Positions 20,601 through 35,600 of a stretch of 64,000 nucleotides of DNA are shown here, in pieces. The stretch covers positions 23,059 to 87,058 of the forward strand of contig NZ_JAPUVQ010000016.1 in NCBI RefSeq assembly GCF_029255145.1, in the 5' to 3' direction. The notes under the pieces are model-generated. The model did not search any database, was not told the origin of the DNA, and worked only from the letters and a program-made list of their open reading frames with translations. Numbering within the stretch: the stretch's first letter is position 1; every line of letters starts with the position of its first letter. The DNA is from Accumulibacter sp003538495. Its GTDB lineage: Bacteria; Pseudomonadota; Gammaproteobacteria; Burkholderiales; Rhodocyclaceae. Made by a program: the position numbers and the translations under genes.

Positions 20601-23600
20601 CTGGCGAACGACGGCGTCGGCGCGCTCCGGTCCTGCGGATCGCGAACGCGAATCGTCGAAGTACGGCTGCCCACGAAGCCGTCGACGTCGGTAGCCTCGG
20701 CGCGCAGCGCGATCTTGCCGACCGCGGTGGTCGTCAGCAGTGCGCGACCGTCGGGGTCCAGCGGTACTTCGACGCCGTCGGCGTAGAGCCGCAGGCCGGC
20801 GATCGCGCCGAAGCTCTCGGCGATCACGTGCACCAGCACTTGCTGCCCGGGGATTACCGGGAAGCTCGGCGTGTTCTCGATGATCACGCTCGGTGCCGGC
20901 GGTGTCAGTGCGGCGCGAATCACCAGCGGCAGCGACGTACTGGCGAGGCCGTCGGAGACCAGCGCCATGACCAGATAGTCGCCCGCCTGGCCGGCGCCCG
21001 GCGTCCATTGCAGCAGCCCGGTCGCCGGATCGAGCGTTGCGCCTTCGGGGAGACCGCTGGCGCTGTAGCTGAGCTGGGCGTTCTGATCGGCGTCGCGACC
21101 GACGATTCGGAAAGCGAGCGGCCAGCCCAGCAGCGCGACGTGGTTGGAGACGATCAGCTGCGGCGCCCGGTTGACGTTGGCGATCGCCAGGCTGACCGTC
21201 GTCTCGCTGCTCGCCCCCTGCGGGTCGCGCGCCGAGAAGGTGAAGCTGTAATCACCGGCCTGCTCGTAGTTCGGTGTCCAGCGGAACTCGCCGCTGCGCG
21301 CGTCGAAGCGCGAACCCGCCGGCAGCGGCGTCAGCGCGCTGAACACCACCGGGTCACCGTCGACGTCGCCGACGGTCAACTGGAATTGCACCTGCGAACC
21401 CTCGCGCCCGGTCTGCGGCAGCAACGAGACGACGATCGGCGCCTGGTTGCTGTTCTGTACCGAGAGACGCACGCTCTCGGCGCTCTCGGCACTGCCATCG
21501 CTGACCGAGAAGCGGACATCCGGGTACTCGCCGGCGCTGAACAGGTTCGGCGTCCAGTTCAGAACGCCATTGACGGTATCGAAACTGGCGCCCGCCGGCA
21601 GATTGCCGACCACGTAGGTGAGTGCGTCGCCATCGGCGTCAAAGGCCGCCAGTTGCAGACTGAAAGCCTGCCCCTCGACCAGCGCCAGGTTGCCGACCGG
21701 TGCCAGGACCGGCGCGGCGTTGCTGTTGCGGACCTTGACGCGCACCACCTGCGACACCTTGTTCGGCGCTGTCGCACCGTTGTTGCCGTTGTCGCTGACT
21801 TCGAAGCGGACGTCGAAGCTCTGACCGAGACTGGCCGCAGTTGGCGTCCATTCGACCAGCGCCCGGCCGTAGGTCGGCTGCGGCGTGATGGTCATCCCGG
21901 CCGGCGCATTGAGCATCGCGAAAGCGAGCGAATCCTGGTCGAGATCGCGAACATTGATGGTGAACCGCAAGCGTTGGCCGACCAGCGCCAGCTTGTCGCC
22001 GATTGGCGCCAGCAGCGGCGATTCGGACGCCGACAGCGCGCTGAGGATGAAGCGCCGGGTGAACGACTGCGCCAGCAGCGCGCCGCCGCCGTCACCGTCG
22101 TCGGTCGCGGTCAGGGCGATCTCGTAGTCGCCACGATCGCCCGATTGCGGCGCGAAGACGAACTTGCCGGTACCGTCGCCGTTATCGACGAAACTGGCGA
22201 AAGGCGGCAGACCGGTAACGCCGAGGGTCAGCGGATTGCCGTCCGCGTCGCTGGCGCTTACCGGCAGTTCGAAGACGCTGCCGCGTTGCACGCCCTGCGG
22301 CAGGATCTCGGCGATTTCCGGCGCGCGGTTGGCGTTGCGGATACTGATCGGCACGACGATTTCGGACGTCAGCGGCAAGCCGCCGTCACCGTCGTCGGTG
22401 GCGGCAAAGCGGACGCTGTAGTCGCCGGCCTGGCTGAACCCGGGCGTCCAGGTGAACATCGCCGTTACCGGGTCGAAGCTGGCGCCAGCGGGCAGACCGC
22501 TGACCACGTAGCTGACACTCGCGTCGGCACCTTCCTGCACGGTCAGCGTGCCGCTGCTCTGGCGATCCTGCGGGATGAAGCCGGGATTGTCGGCGTCAAA
22601 AGCAAAAGCGCGGAAGCTCAGCAACTGCCCCTCGAAGCTGATCCACGAACCGAGTTCGTCGAAACGCGGCGCGGCATTGACGTTCAGGACGTGCACCCGC
22701 AGCTCGGTTTCGCTCGACTTGGCGCCGTCGCTGGCGCCGAGCTTGAGCAGATAATCGCCAGCCTGGGTGAACCCGGCGGTCCATTCAAAGACACCGGTAT
22801 TCGGATCGAGGTAGGCGCCGACCGGCAGGATGTTGGCGAAGAAGCGGAGTGGCTGCCCGTCGACGTCGGAAGCCTGCAGTTGCAGGCGCAGCGAATCGCC
22901 TTCGCGGATCGTCCGTTCGGCGACCGGTTTGACTTCCGGCGGCGCGTTGTCCGGCTTGATCAGCAGCGCAAACGAGCGGCTGACCGAAGTCTTGCCGTCG
23001 CTGACCACCAGTTCGACGTTGTTGTAGGTACCGGCCGACTGGTAATCGGGCGTCCACACCAGCGCCTTGAGCAGCGGATCGAAGACCGCCCCCGGCGGCA
23101 GGTTGTTGGCGAAGTATTGCAGGAAGTCCTCGTCGGGGTCTTGCGCCGAGACGCCAACCAGCAGCGATTGACCTTCCCGGCCCTCGATCTCGGCCGGCAG
23201 CTCGGAAACCACCGGCGGGCGGTTGGCGCCGGCGACCTCGACGACAAAAGCCTGGGTGTCGAAGCCGCCACGCGTATCGTAGACACGCAGCAGCACCGAT
23301 GCGCTGGCCGGGCTGAGTTCGGTCGGCAGCCAGCTGAGGACGCCGCTGCTGCTGTCGAGCTGCAGGCCGCCGGGGCCGTCGAGCAACAGGTAGGCCAGCG
23401 CGCTGCCGTCGGGGTCAACGGCGACGGCCTGGTAGCTGTAGGGCTGGCCGGCGGCGGCGACGCTCGCCGGCGTCGACGTGAAGGCCGGCCTCTGATTCGG
23501 ATACGGCACCGCGTAGATCCCGTGTCCGATGCCGATCTGCTGCGCGGCGCCGTTGGTGATCGAGACGCTGAAGGTGGCCAGCGACGCGCCGGCGTGGAGC

Positions 23601-26600
23601 TTGCCGTCGGGCAGCTTGCCGGAAAGATCGATATACCACAGGCTGCCGGCGCCTTGCGGCGCGACGCCGCCGAGCGGCCGGCCCTGGAAGTACCGCGCCG
23701 GGTCGATGATCAGCGACGCCGGCAGCAGCAGATCGTAATCGGCTTCGTTGGTGATCGTCACGTCGTAGGAAACGATGCCGCTACCGCGGTCGCTGCGGAC
23801 GCGATCGAAGTCGAGGCGAACCACCGACGAGAAGTCCTGGGCGGCGACGAAGCTCGAGATGAACGCCGATCCGAGCGCCATGCCGGCGCTGCCGCGAACG
23901 CTGCCGAGCACGCGCAGATCGTAGAGGTCGGCTTCGAGGTCGCTGACCGCCAGCGTGACGGTACGCGCCGGCGCGTCGTAGCTGACGCCGGTGATCGTCG
24001 CCATGCCACCGTTCTGGCGAACGACCTGGTAGTTCAACGGGTTGAGCACCGAACCCGAATCCGACGCCGGCCCGGCGAACATGTCCTGGTCGAAGGTAAC
24101 CGTCAGCTCCGACAGCGGCAGCAGCACCACCGCCATGTCGGGTGGATTGGTGGCGATCACCTGCGGCGCGACGATCGGACTGATTACGTCGACCTGGTGT
24201 GACTGGCCGAGCAGCACGCGGCCGTCGCTGGTCGCCACCACGCCTTCGCCGCGCGAACCGCCGCGAGCAATCTCGACGCTGCGCAGGGTGGTCAGATCGA
24301 CCATGGTCAGCGCTGACCCGACCTCGCCGCGCGTCGAATTGCTCGAAACGAACAACAGACCCGCCAGGCGGGTGCCGGTGCGCCCGAAAGCCAGCGAGTC
24401 GACTTCGCCGTCGAGACGCACCTTGACCGTCGCGCGTCCGCGCTGGTCGAAGCTGACAACGTCGCCACGCGCCGGCCATGAGGTGCCCCACAGCGTCTCG
24501 TCGGCAGCGAAAGCGAGGTCGTCGACACGCAGGTCGCTGAAGTGCCGGAAGCTGCCGCTGGCCGGGTCGAAAATCTCGACGCCGTCCCCCGACGACACGT
24601 AGATCTCGCCGGTCGACGGCTTGATCGCCAGCGCCTGCGTGATGCCGGTGCCAAAGCGTGCCTGGATCGCGCCGCTGTCGGCGTCGAGGCGCAGCAAGGC
24701 ACCGCCGCCGGTGGTCGCCCAGAGCTGTCTCTGGTCGTCGAGCGCCAGATCGAAAATCGGTTCGGCGAGTTCGACGAAAGGCTGCAGCGCGCGGCCGCCA
24801 TCGTGCGCGATGCGGTACAGCCAGCCGCGGTTCGGGCCACCGCTGACGATCGTCGACCCATCGGGCATCTCGACAATCGCCAGCGGGCCGATCGCCGCGT
24901 GGCTTTCGACGAAGTCGGTGGCCCAGGACTGCGCGGTAAACGGCCGCATGACCTCGCTGAACTCCGGCAGCCTGGCGAGCGGTGTCGCCGCGGGAATCTG
25001 CTGCTGCGCGGCGACGAACAGCGGGTTGGTCGCCGGCAGCACTGGCGCCGGTGGCGGTGGCAGGTCCTGTGAGGTCTGGCCGAAACTCGGCAGACCGCCG
25101 AGGTTGGCGCCGGAGCCGTCGTCGGGTGCCTGCACGCCGCCGGGCGCGGCTTCGCGATTGCCGGCACGGTCGGTCGCCAGAGCGAGGAATTCGTAGCGAT
25201 GGCCGGCCTCGCCGGAGTAGATGTCGAAGGCGTCGGTCGTCTGCCGTTTCCAGATCCGGAAGTCGCCGCCGTCCCTGGCGACATAGACCGTGACCTGGGC
25301 GACGCCGGAACCGCCGTCCTCATCGACGGCAGCCCAGCGCACTTCGTAGTCGCCGCCGCCGGTGTGCACCGGCCGGGCGGTGAGCGTCGTCACCGGCGCG
25401 CCGGTATCGAAGGTCTGCACCAGTTGCTGCGTTTCCTGCGGGGCGATGGCGTTGAAGCGCACCACCGCCTGCGCCTTGACCAGCGTTCCCGAGGCCAACC
25501 CGTCTTTCGCCTGTACGGTATAGCCGAGTTGGCCGACGCCGCGACCGTCGGCGGCGCTGGGCAGCAACAGCCCGCGCGTGGCGTCCTGCAGCAGTTCGCC
25601 GGTGTCCGGGTCGATCGCCTGGAAGACCCACGAAGCGGTGTGCGTGCCGGGGTCGATTCCAGCCGAGACGCGCAGGATGAAGCCCTTGGCATTGCGCAGG
25701 TCGAAGTCGCCCTGGAACAACGCCCGGCCGGTCGGGATGTGCACGCTCAGGTCGCCGAGTTTGATGTCGCCGAGCCGGAACGTGCTCGGATCGAGTGCCG
25801 GGTCGAGCTTGCTGACGACGCGGATTTCGGTCACCGATGTCGCCGCCGCCGACGGGTTCTCGAACTTGACGGTGTACGGGAGCGCCTGCCCGACCGGCAG
25901 GAACTGATCGACGCCGTAGCCCTGCGGACCGGCGATCGACGCCAGTTGGCTATCGCCGATCGCCTGCTCGTAGAGCCGCGAGAAATCGAGCGCGGTCAGT
26001 TGATTGGACGCCGCCACCGAGGCGTAGTCGGGCAAGGCAATCGTTGCCGCCGACGCACCGTCCTGGTTGAAGCCGACGTAGGGAACGAAGATGTTGAAGG
26101 TCTGGAAATACGTCGGATGCGACAGGTTGAGGTTGTAGTCGTCGAATACCGGCAGGGCCGGAACCGGGATTTCCCCCGACAGGCACTCGCTCTCGCGCGA
26201 CTCGTAGTGGTCGACGGCAGCTCTGGTGCCCGGTTCGTCGCCGTACCATTCCTTGATCTTGGCGAAAAAATCGGCGAGGTCGGCGGTGCTGCGGATCTGG
26301 TCACCGACCGGCCCGATCAGAATGCCGGTGGCCAGCGTGCTCATCAGGCTCATCACCTTGATGTCCTGGCGGATCGGCGGCGCTTCGTCGACCGGACGCA
26401 GGATGCCGACCTGTTCCAGCGCCGCCAGGTAGGCCTGGCTCCAGGTCGCCGCGTCGGCGGCGAGCACGCGCAGGGCGATCGCGGCGCGCTTTTCGGCCAG
26501 CGAAGTGTCGTCGGTGCGCGTCTCGGCGATCTTCGCGTCGAGGTCGGGGTCGGCCAGAATCGCGGCCCGCAGCTTGAGCGCCTCGGCGGTCTGATCGGCG

Positions 26601-29600
26601 ATGAACTCGTCACGGGTCATCGCCGTCGCCGCGCCGACGATGTTGAAGCGGTAGGGAATGAAGGGGAGCACGCACTTGTCGGGCAGCCCCTCTTCCGAAC
26701 CGGCCTGCAGCCACAGATCCCAGAACTCCGGCAACACCGCGCTCATCGACTGCGGGCCACCGGCGAGCGCCTGAATCGGCTCCAGCTTGGGGTACATCTC
26801 GTACAGGCCGACGCGCAGCGCATCCCAGTTGCGTGTCGACAGAGCCTTGAGCAAGGGGTAGGTCTGGACGTTGAAGGTGGCGCCGACGTAGCCGCCGGCG
26901 ATCACGTCGTAGGCGTAGCCCGACGACAGGATCTGCCCGCTGGTGTTGGTCGCCGAATCGAGGCTGGCCCACGGAACGTCGTCGCCGCCGCTATCGGGCT
27001 GGCCGCGCAGGTTGTTGTAGTACTTGAGGAACGGCAGGTCGTAGACGTACTGGTTGGCGCCCATTTCGGGAACGCCGAAGGAGAAGCGCACGTACGGCGT
27101 GTCGACGTTGGTCAGGCTCTGCAGCGCGACGCCATAGATGCCGGTCTCGCCGGCGGCGAGCACGCGCGGGCCGCCGAGGCCGATGGTCACGTCGGTTTCG
27201 AGCGCCCGCTCGATCAGGAAACGGTAGGCGACGACCGTCTGTTGGCCATTCGGGTTGATCACCTTGAGGTCGTAGAGACCGAGCGGCGCGTCGCGGAAAT
27301 CGAAGGTCGCGCGGATCCAGGTCGAGTCGATGACATCCCACTTGACCGGCTCGTACTCGGCGACGTCCGGCCGCACGAGCTTGAGAATCGCGTTGTCGGC
27401 AAACTTGGCGCCGCGCACGTCGATCGTCACCCAGCGGCTGTCGCCACCCTGGTCGACCTGCACGCCGGTGATCGCGAAGGGCAACACTTCGGCGAGCAGC
27501 TTGACCTGCGCGTTTGCCTTCGGTTCGCTGTGGCCGCGAATCAGGACGTAGTAGTCGCCCGGCTTGGTGAACGCGATGACCGCCGTCTGGCTGGCCTGCA
27601 GCGGGTTCTCGTAGGTCGCGTCGTAGTTGAAGCCGTCGGGAACGTCACCGTAGCGGACGAATATCTCGTTGGCGGCGTCGTGGTCGGCCGCGGTCAGGCT
27701 CAGCTTGAGCGTCTCGCCGTGGCCGACGGTGAGCTTATAGACGCGGCTCTGGCCGGTGGACAGGGTGGTGCCCAGAGCGACGCCCAGATGCAGTTCGTCG
27801 ACGGCGATGCTCAGCGCATTGGCCGAGGTGCTGAAGTTGTTGGCCTCACCCGCCGAGCGGTACGGACCCTCGAAAACCTCGTTGTAGACGTCCGGCCGCA
27901 CGATCAGCCGATACTGGCCGACCTTGACCGGCGGCACCAGCGCGTCGAGGCTGGCGGTGTAGCTGCCGTTCCCGTCGAGCACGCCGTCGTGCGCAACCTT
28001 GCCGAGCAGGCGGTCGTTGATGTCCCAGAGATTGTCGTCGGAGAGATAGACCGCGTCGGTCCAGCCGCTCGAAGTGACGTTGCTGCTGTGGTTGGCAACG
28101 CTCCACTCGACGTGCAGCGTGTCGCCGGCAGCGCCGACGCCCGAAAAGGTGATCGCGTCGACCTGCAGATCGGCCGGTGGCGGCAGTTCGAAGATCGACG
28201 GCGGGGAGTTAGGTGTCGCGTTGTTGCGCTCGAAGCCGCCCTCGAAAACCTTGCCACGCCCACTGCCACGAGCCGGATCGGTGACCACGAAGACGTAGTA
28301 GGCGCCGCTGATGTCGAGCGGCGCGCGGAGCTTCTGCTCGACCGTGTAGCTGGCGCCCTGCGCCAGCCCGCCGAGGTGCTCGACGGCGACCATGTAGCGG
28401 TCGCTGTCGAGGTCGAGCAGCGGATCGCGCGACAGGTAGATCAGGTCGTCCCAGCTCGCCTGTTCGGGCAGCGTGCCGGCGCCGCCGAGGTTGCCGACGG
28501 TGTAGGTGACGGTGAACTCGTTGCCGACGGTAATATGCTCCGGCGCACTCACCGCGGTGACCTGCAGATCGGCCAGCGGCGCCGCCGCCACCGGCAGTGC
28601 GGCGACGGTGATGTTGTTGCCCTCGCCGCGGAACTCCGGCACCGCGTCGCTGTTGGCGTCAATGCCGACGCCGCGATACTCGGGAACGATGTTGCTGTTC
28701 CACCACGCCAGACGGCTGTCGGCTTCCGAATCGGTGAACGCCAGCAGGCTGAAAGCGCCGGCGATGCCGTCGGGCAACCTGACGGTCGCCGTCCCGGTAT
28801 AGCTTTCACCGACGGCAAGCGCGCTGTAGTGGTGAGCCTCGGCGACCTGCAGATCGAAAGTGTCGAGTGAATCGTCCCTGGACAGGAACAGGCGGTCCCA
28901 CCAGCCGCTCTCGCGGGTGTCGCGGTTGCCGATGTTGCTCACCGTGTAATTGACGGTGAGCGTGCTGCCCGACTGGCCGCCTGCCGGCGGCACCAGCAGC
29001 GAAGTGACCTGCAGGTCGGGTTCGCGATAGGTGACCGGAATGCTGCCGACGCCGCGGTTGTTGTCCTGGCCGCCGACACCCTCGTACGCCGACGCCGGGT
29101 AGTAGACGTCGCGATAATAGGCATTGTCGCCGGCGTCGCCCTCGCCAGCCGGGTAGCGCGGGTCGTAGCGATTGGCATCGGTGATGACATAGAGGTAGAA
29201 ATTGCCGCCGATGCCGCGCGGCAGAGTCACCTCGGCGCTCTCGGTGTAGCTCGCGCCAGCCGCCAGACCGGCGGCGTTGCTGTGCACGAAGGTGCCCAGG
29301 CTGGTCGCCCGCTCGGGCAGGAAGACCGGATCGGGCGACAGGTAGACGCTGTCCAGCCAGTAGCGCGTACCGTCCCAGACCGCTTCGCCGAAGTTCTTGA
29401 CCGTCCAGCTGATGGTCGTCTTCTCGCCCGAGAAATTCTCCCCCGGCGCGGCGATGGTCACCACCTGCAGGTCGGCTGGAAGCGGCACGACGCTGGTGGC
29501 CTGGACGCGGGTGTTGTTCTCTTCGTCGCCTTCGACGATGTCGTAGGGTTTGCCCTTGAGCGGGTTGTAGTCGGTATAGGCGATCAGGTACTGGCCGGCG

Positions 29601-32600
29601 GCCGCCGGGTTCAGCGCGAAGCTGCTGCTCTGGGTGTAGCTGGCGCCGGGCGCCGCACCACCCTCGTGCGCCACCGAGCCGAGGTACCACTGCCTGGCCC
29701 CGGGAGCGTCGAGCGTCGGCTTGTCGGACAGCCAGAAGACATCGTTCCAGTTGCCGGCGGCTTCACCGGCGCCGGCGTTGGCGACGGTCCAGGTAAGGCT
29801 CAGCGGCGCGCCGGTCGAGGCCAGCGGCGAAGCGGCGAGAGCGGTGATCCGAAGGTCGGGCGGCGGCGGCGCGAAGCCACCGATGACGTCGATCGCGCGC
29901 GCCTTGTAGTTGTTGTTGTCGAGCTCGTTGAGGTCGTCCGGGTTCAGGTTGCTGGCCAGCGTATCTTCGAGGATGACGTCGTAGGAGTCGCTCCAGACGG
30001 TGACGTAATACCTTCCCGAGGCGACCTGCCCCGGCAGGGCGACCTGGGTGGTGACGTCGTAGCTGCTGCCCACCGCCAGGGCGCCCTGGTGCTGCACGCT
30101 GCCGAGCAGGATCGCGCTGTTCCCACTGGCGTTGGGCCGCGTCTTGTCGCGCGACAGCCAGATGGTGTCGGTCCAGTTTCCGCCGGCGGTGGTGCCGCTG
30201 CCGCGGTTGGCGACCGTGTAGCGGACCTCGATGCTGGCGCCCTCGACCGCCTGCGCCGGGGCCACGACGCTGCCGGCGACCAGGTCGGCGAGCGGATACG
30301 GCTCGACGAAGAGCGGCACCGCGGCCAGGTTGTTGGCGTCGTTGGGGTACTCGTCGACCGAACCACTGCCGTCGGCCTGGACGATCAGGAAGACGTCACC
30401 GCGGAAGCGGATCGGAATCTGCAGGCTGCCGCTTTCGGTGGCGTACTGCTCGCCGGGATTGAGCGCGGCACCGTTGTCGTAACTGCCGATCAGCAGGTCG
30501 TCGCCCGACAGTTTGTTGTCGAGCGACAGGTAGACGCGATCACTCCAGCGCGGCGTCGTCGTCGGAACGCTGCCCTGGTTGATGATCGAAAAGCGCAGCG
30601 ACACCGTCGCGCCGGCCGAAGCCCGCGCCGGTGCGACGACGTTGGCCACCTGCAGGTCGGAGCGCGGCAGCAGCGCGACCTGCAGCACCTGATCGTCGGC
30701 AGCGCTGTTGTTGGCGGCGGCGCTGCCGTACTCGTACACCTGCCGGCTGGCGTTGGTCAGCACGACCACCTGATAGACGCCTTCGGTACGCGGCGGCAGG
30801 CGGAAGCGCTCGGTGCGGGTGTACGAGATGCCGGCTGCAAGGCCACCGGCGTCGTAGTTGAAAGTGCCGAGGAAGATCCCCGGGTCGTTGGGCTGGCCGA
30901 CCTTGCGCATCGAGACGACGTCGGTCCACGCGCCGTCGGCCCTGGCCAGACCGTTGTTGGTGACCGTCCAGCGGACGTCGATGCTATCGCCTTCGGATGC
31001 CGTCGCCGGCGTCACGATGTCGGTCACCTGCAGGTCCGGCGAGTCCGACAGAACGACCTCCACCGGTCCGGCGACGCGGCTGTTGTTGTCGGTGTAGACG
31101 AACTCGAAGGGACCGGCGGTGCGCACGCGCACGTAGTAGTTGCCCGACAGTCCGTTGGGAATCGCAACTTCCTGCGTGCGGCTGTAACTGCCGCCGGCAG
31201 CGAGTACGCCGAGGTGGGTGAAGGCACCGAGCACGGCGACCACCTGCGTGCCCGCCGCATCCGAGGTGAGCACCACTTCGTCGTTCCAGCCGGGGATGTC
31301 CGTCGGACCGATGCCGGCGTTGCTGACCTGCCACGAGACGTCGATGCCGCGACCCGAGCTGGCGGTAGCCGGCACACTGGCCTGGCTGACCACCAGGTCG
31401 GCATTGGGGATGCGCATGACGTCGAAGATGCGCGCCGCCTCGGCGGCATTATCGACCTCCAGGCCGTTCTCGAAGACCTGGTTGGCGGTGTCGCTGCGCA
31501 CGAAAAAGTGGTATCGCCCCTGGAAGTACGCCGGCAGCAGGAAGGTCTCGGAACGCGTGTAACTGTCGCCGACGGCCAGCGCGCCGGCGTGCTGATAACT
31601 GGCGACGACCTGGTCGTCGGCGTTGCCGACGATGCTATCGGTGGACACCAGCAGGGTATCGGTCCACTGCGTGCTCTGGCCGACGCCGGTGCCGTCGTTG
31701 CTGACCGTCCAGCTGACGGTGATCTGCGCCGGATCACCGACGACCACCTCGGGCGCCGGCGCATAGGGCACGCTGGCGTCGGCGGTCACCGCGCTGACGA
31801 CCAGGTTGGCATAGGGCGCCAGCGCCGCCGCGAACGGCGTCGAGCCGACGTTGTTGTTCTCGGCGCCGACCTCGCGAAGTTGTCCGAGCGCGTCGCTGTA
31901 CACCAGCAGAAAATAATCGCCGCTGGCCGCCAGCGGCAGGTGCACTTGTAGTTGGCCGTCGTAGCTGGCGCCGACGGCGAGCGGCCCGGCATGCGCCAGC
32001 TCGCCGAGCAGCGCGTCGTCGGCGCCGAGGGTCGCGTCGCGCGACAGATAGACGCGATCGGTCCAGGCGCCCAGGGCGTCGCCGCTGCCGGCGTTGCCCG
32101 TCTGCCACGAAACGACGATGGCCTCGCTGGACAACGCGCCGGCCGGTGCCGCGACCGATACCGGCAGCAGATCCGGGTGCACCACGCGCAGGGTCGCCGC
32201 CGAGGCGGTGGTGTTGTTGCCCTCGCCGCTGCCTTCGAAAACGGTGTCGGTGACGTCGCTGCTGACGACGATGCGGTAATCGCCATCGGCGACGTCCGGC
32301 AGGGTGATCTCGGTGCTCGCCGTGTAGCTGGCCAGCGCGGCGACCTCGCCGATGTGCTGCACCGTCGCCAGCAGCTGTGCGCCGACCAGACTGCCGGTGG
32401 CGCTCAGGTACACGCGGTCGCTCCAGCTGCCGTGCGCGGCGCCGCTGCCGGCGTTGCTCACCGTCCACGCTACGGTCGCCGTCTGTCCCGGCGCGCCCTG
32501 CGCCGGCACGACGATCTGGCCGACGGTCAGATCGGCCAAGGTCGGCTCCAACACCTGCACCGCGGCGATGCTGGCGGTGACGTTGTTGCTCTCGAAAACG

Positions 32601-35600
32601 CTCTCGAAGACCTGGCTCTCGGAATCGGTGTCGACCAGGATGCGGAAGTCGCCGGCAAGGCCGAACGGCAGAAAGACATTGCTTTGATCGCTATAGCTCT
32701 CGCCGACGCCCAGCCCGCCGACATGGAGGATCTGTGCCAGCAGCGTATCGCCGGCATCGAGCGTGCTGTCAGTCGACAGATAGATGCTGTCCTTCCACTG
32801 GGTCACGTCGGTCGGCCGATCGCCGGCATTGCGCACCCGCCAGCTGACCGGCGTCGCTTCGCCGCTACGCGTGCTGGCCGGCGCGGCGACGACCTCGACC
32901 TGCAGGTCGGCGTGCGGCGTCGACAACTGGATATTTGCCGTCGAGGTGTTGTTGGCACGGGTATCGGGTTCGCTGATCTCGCCGAGCGCGTCGGCGACGA
33001 TTGCCAGGCGGAATGACCCGTCGAGCCGCTCGGGCACGGGCAACTGCCGGCTCGACCGATACGACGCGCCCGGCGCGAGCACGCCGTAATGGCCGACGCT
33101 GGCCAGCGTCACGTCGTCGGCATTGCCGATCACGTCGTCGCTGCTGAGCAGCACGCGGTCGCTCCACTGCGCGCCGGTGGCGATGGCCCCCTGGTTGAGT
33201 ACCGTCCACTCGACGGTGATCGTCTCGCCACCGCGCCCGCTGCCCGGAGCGCTCAGGCTGCCGACGATCAGGTCGGCGTACGGCCTGGCCGCCGCGGTGA
33301 CGGTCAGGCTGGCGCTGTTGTTGTTCTCGCCGCTGTCGCCGGCGGCGGTGTATTCGACCAGGCCACCCTGGCCGGCGACGTTCTGGTCGGCACGGACCTC
33401 GACCTCGATCTGGCCGGTGCCGCGCAAACCCTCGGGCAACTGGAAGGTGTGCGAACGCGCGACGCTGGCGTTGGCCGCCAGCGCACCGTTGCCGATCAGC
33501 GCGATGTTGTAGGGCAGGTCGACGTCGAGCAGCTTTTCGCCAGTGCTCAGGTTACGGACGATCAGGCGGTCCTTCCAGCTCGCCGGGGTGGCGGTCAGGC
33601 CGTCGTTGCGGTCGTCCCAGAACACCGTGACGCTATCGCCGGCGGTGGCTGTGGCGGCTGCGAGGCGCAGATTGAGTACCCGCAGGTCGGGTGCCGAGGC
33701 GACCACCAGACTGGCGCCGTTGTTGGTCTCGGCGGTATCGCTGGCGTTGCTTTCGAAAATCTCGCGATCGTCGTCGGTGCTCACCAGGAATTCGAACTGG
33801 CCGCTGCCGGCGGCGCCGGCCGGCCAGCTGAAAGTGAAGCTGCGGTCGATGGAGCCGCCGGCAGATAGCGTCCCGGCGACTGCCGGCAGATAGCGGCTGC
33901 CGGCGTTGAGCAGGGTCGCACCGGTGCTTACGTTGCGCACCACGATGCGGTCGTTCCACGCGGCGTCGACCGCGACGCTGCCGCCGTTCCTGACCCGCCA
34001 GTTCACGGTAACGCTGCTGCCAGCCGCCCAGCCGCTGCTCGGGGTCACCGCCAGCGCGTCGACCTGCAGGTCTGGATACGGCGTCGCCGCGGCCAGCGCA
34101 CTCAGGCTGGCGCTGTTGTTCAGCTCGGCGACGCCGGGCTCGGCGACGACGTTGGTGACATCGGCGGCGACTTCGAAACGCAGATTGCCGGTACCACTGT
34201 TGCCCGGCGGCAGGCCGACCAGCACCTGCCGGGCGCGACGCGCGCCAGCCGCCAGCGGATCGTCGGCCGCGGCGCCGAGGTCGGCGTAGTCCACCAGCAG
34301 GTTGACGATCAACTCGCCGCCACGGTCCATGTTGCGCACCAGGATCCGGTCTTTCCACGGCGCGTTGGCCGGCAGCGTGCCGGTATTGCTCACCTCCCAG
34401 CCGAGCAGCACCTTGCCGCCGGCGACGAGGCCGCCACCGACCGGCGTCAGCGCCAGGTTCTCGACTTGCAGATCGGGACCGGGCGCGGTGCCGAGGCCGG
34501 CCAGGATGACCCTTTCCGAGATCGGCGACGGCGAGACATTGAGCGTGTAGTTGGACGTGCCGCTCTCGTGGTAGCGGCCCTCGACGAGCAGCGTGTACAT
34601 CCCGTCGAAGTCCAGCGTGGTGACGTCGACGTCGTTGTAGTAGAAGTGCGTCGGCCCCCACACGGTGTTGCCCCACGGGTCAAGCAATCGCCATTCGGTG
34701 TAGTAGGCGCCGCTGAAGCTGACCCGATCGAAGTAGAAGCGGTCGCCGGCGGCGGCGTTGAAGCGGTAGATGTCGGTCGAGTTGGCCGGGTTGAGCTGGC
34801 TGCTGACCGGCGTGCCCGGCGTGATCAGCTGCCCCGCGGCGAGGTCGAGCAGGCGCAGGGCGTAGGCGCCGGTGGTGTCGCCGCTGGCGTCGACGGTCAG
34901 CGTGTAGTCGCCCGGCACCAGGTCGAGCAAGGACAGCCCGTTGGCGCCGTCGGTCGCGCCGAAGGAACGGTTGGACACCTCGATACCGCGCGGCCCGCTG
35001 AGGCTCCAGGAGAAAGCGGTGTTGTTGGTCAGCACGTCGACATAGACCTGCCTGGCCTCGGTCAGCGTGAAGGTATGCAGGCCGCGCTGCCCGACGCTGG
35101 CGATGACGCCGGCGACCTGCGCATTCAGGCTCATCGGCGTGACCGGATCGACGACCGGCTGGACGTTGATGGTGTAGGTCGAACTGGCCGCCTCCTCGTG
35201 GTAGCGGCCTTCGACCAGCAACGTGTAGCGACCGCTGAGCGGCATCGTCGCGACGTCGACGTCGTTGTAATACATGTGGGTGGGGCCCCACAGCGTCCGC
35301 CCGGTGGGATCGAGCAACTGCCAGTCGGTGTAGTAGCCACCGCTGAAGTCGACCCGGTCGAAGTAGAAGCGCTCACCGGCGACGGCGTCGAACCAGTAGA
35401 CGTCGGTGGCCTTGCCGGGCGCCAGCGTCCGGTCGACCAACGGCGTACCGGGAACGATCTGCGTGCCCGCCGCCAGGTCGAGCAGGCGGAAGGCGTAAGC
35501 GCCGGTGGTGTCACCGCTGCCATCGACGATCAAGGTGTAGCTGCCCGGCGCCAGATCGATGATCGAGCGCCCGTTGGCGGCGTCGCTGGCGGCGAACGCA

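Noticed and set aside
16832..24202. 2,456-codon open frame on the plus strand opposite the giant gene
   Set aside because: Rich in Arg, Gly, Asp and Gln with no recognisable domain; it is the antisense shadow of a GC-rich gene whose minus-strand frame has coherent domains throughout.
25199..28870. 1,223-codon plus-strand open frame
   Set aside because: Same antisense shadow effect; the minus strand encodes a CARDB-to-Ig-like segment of the giant protein.
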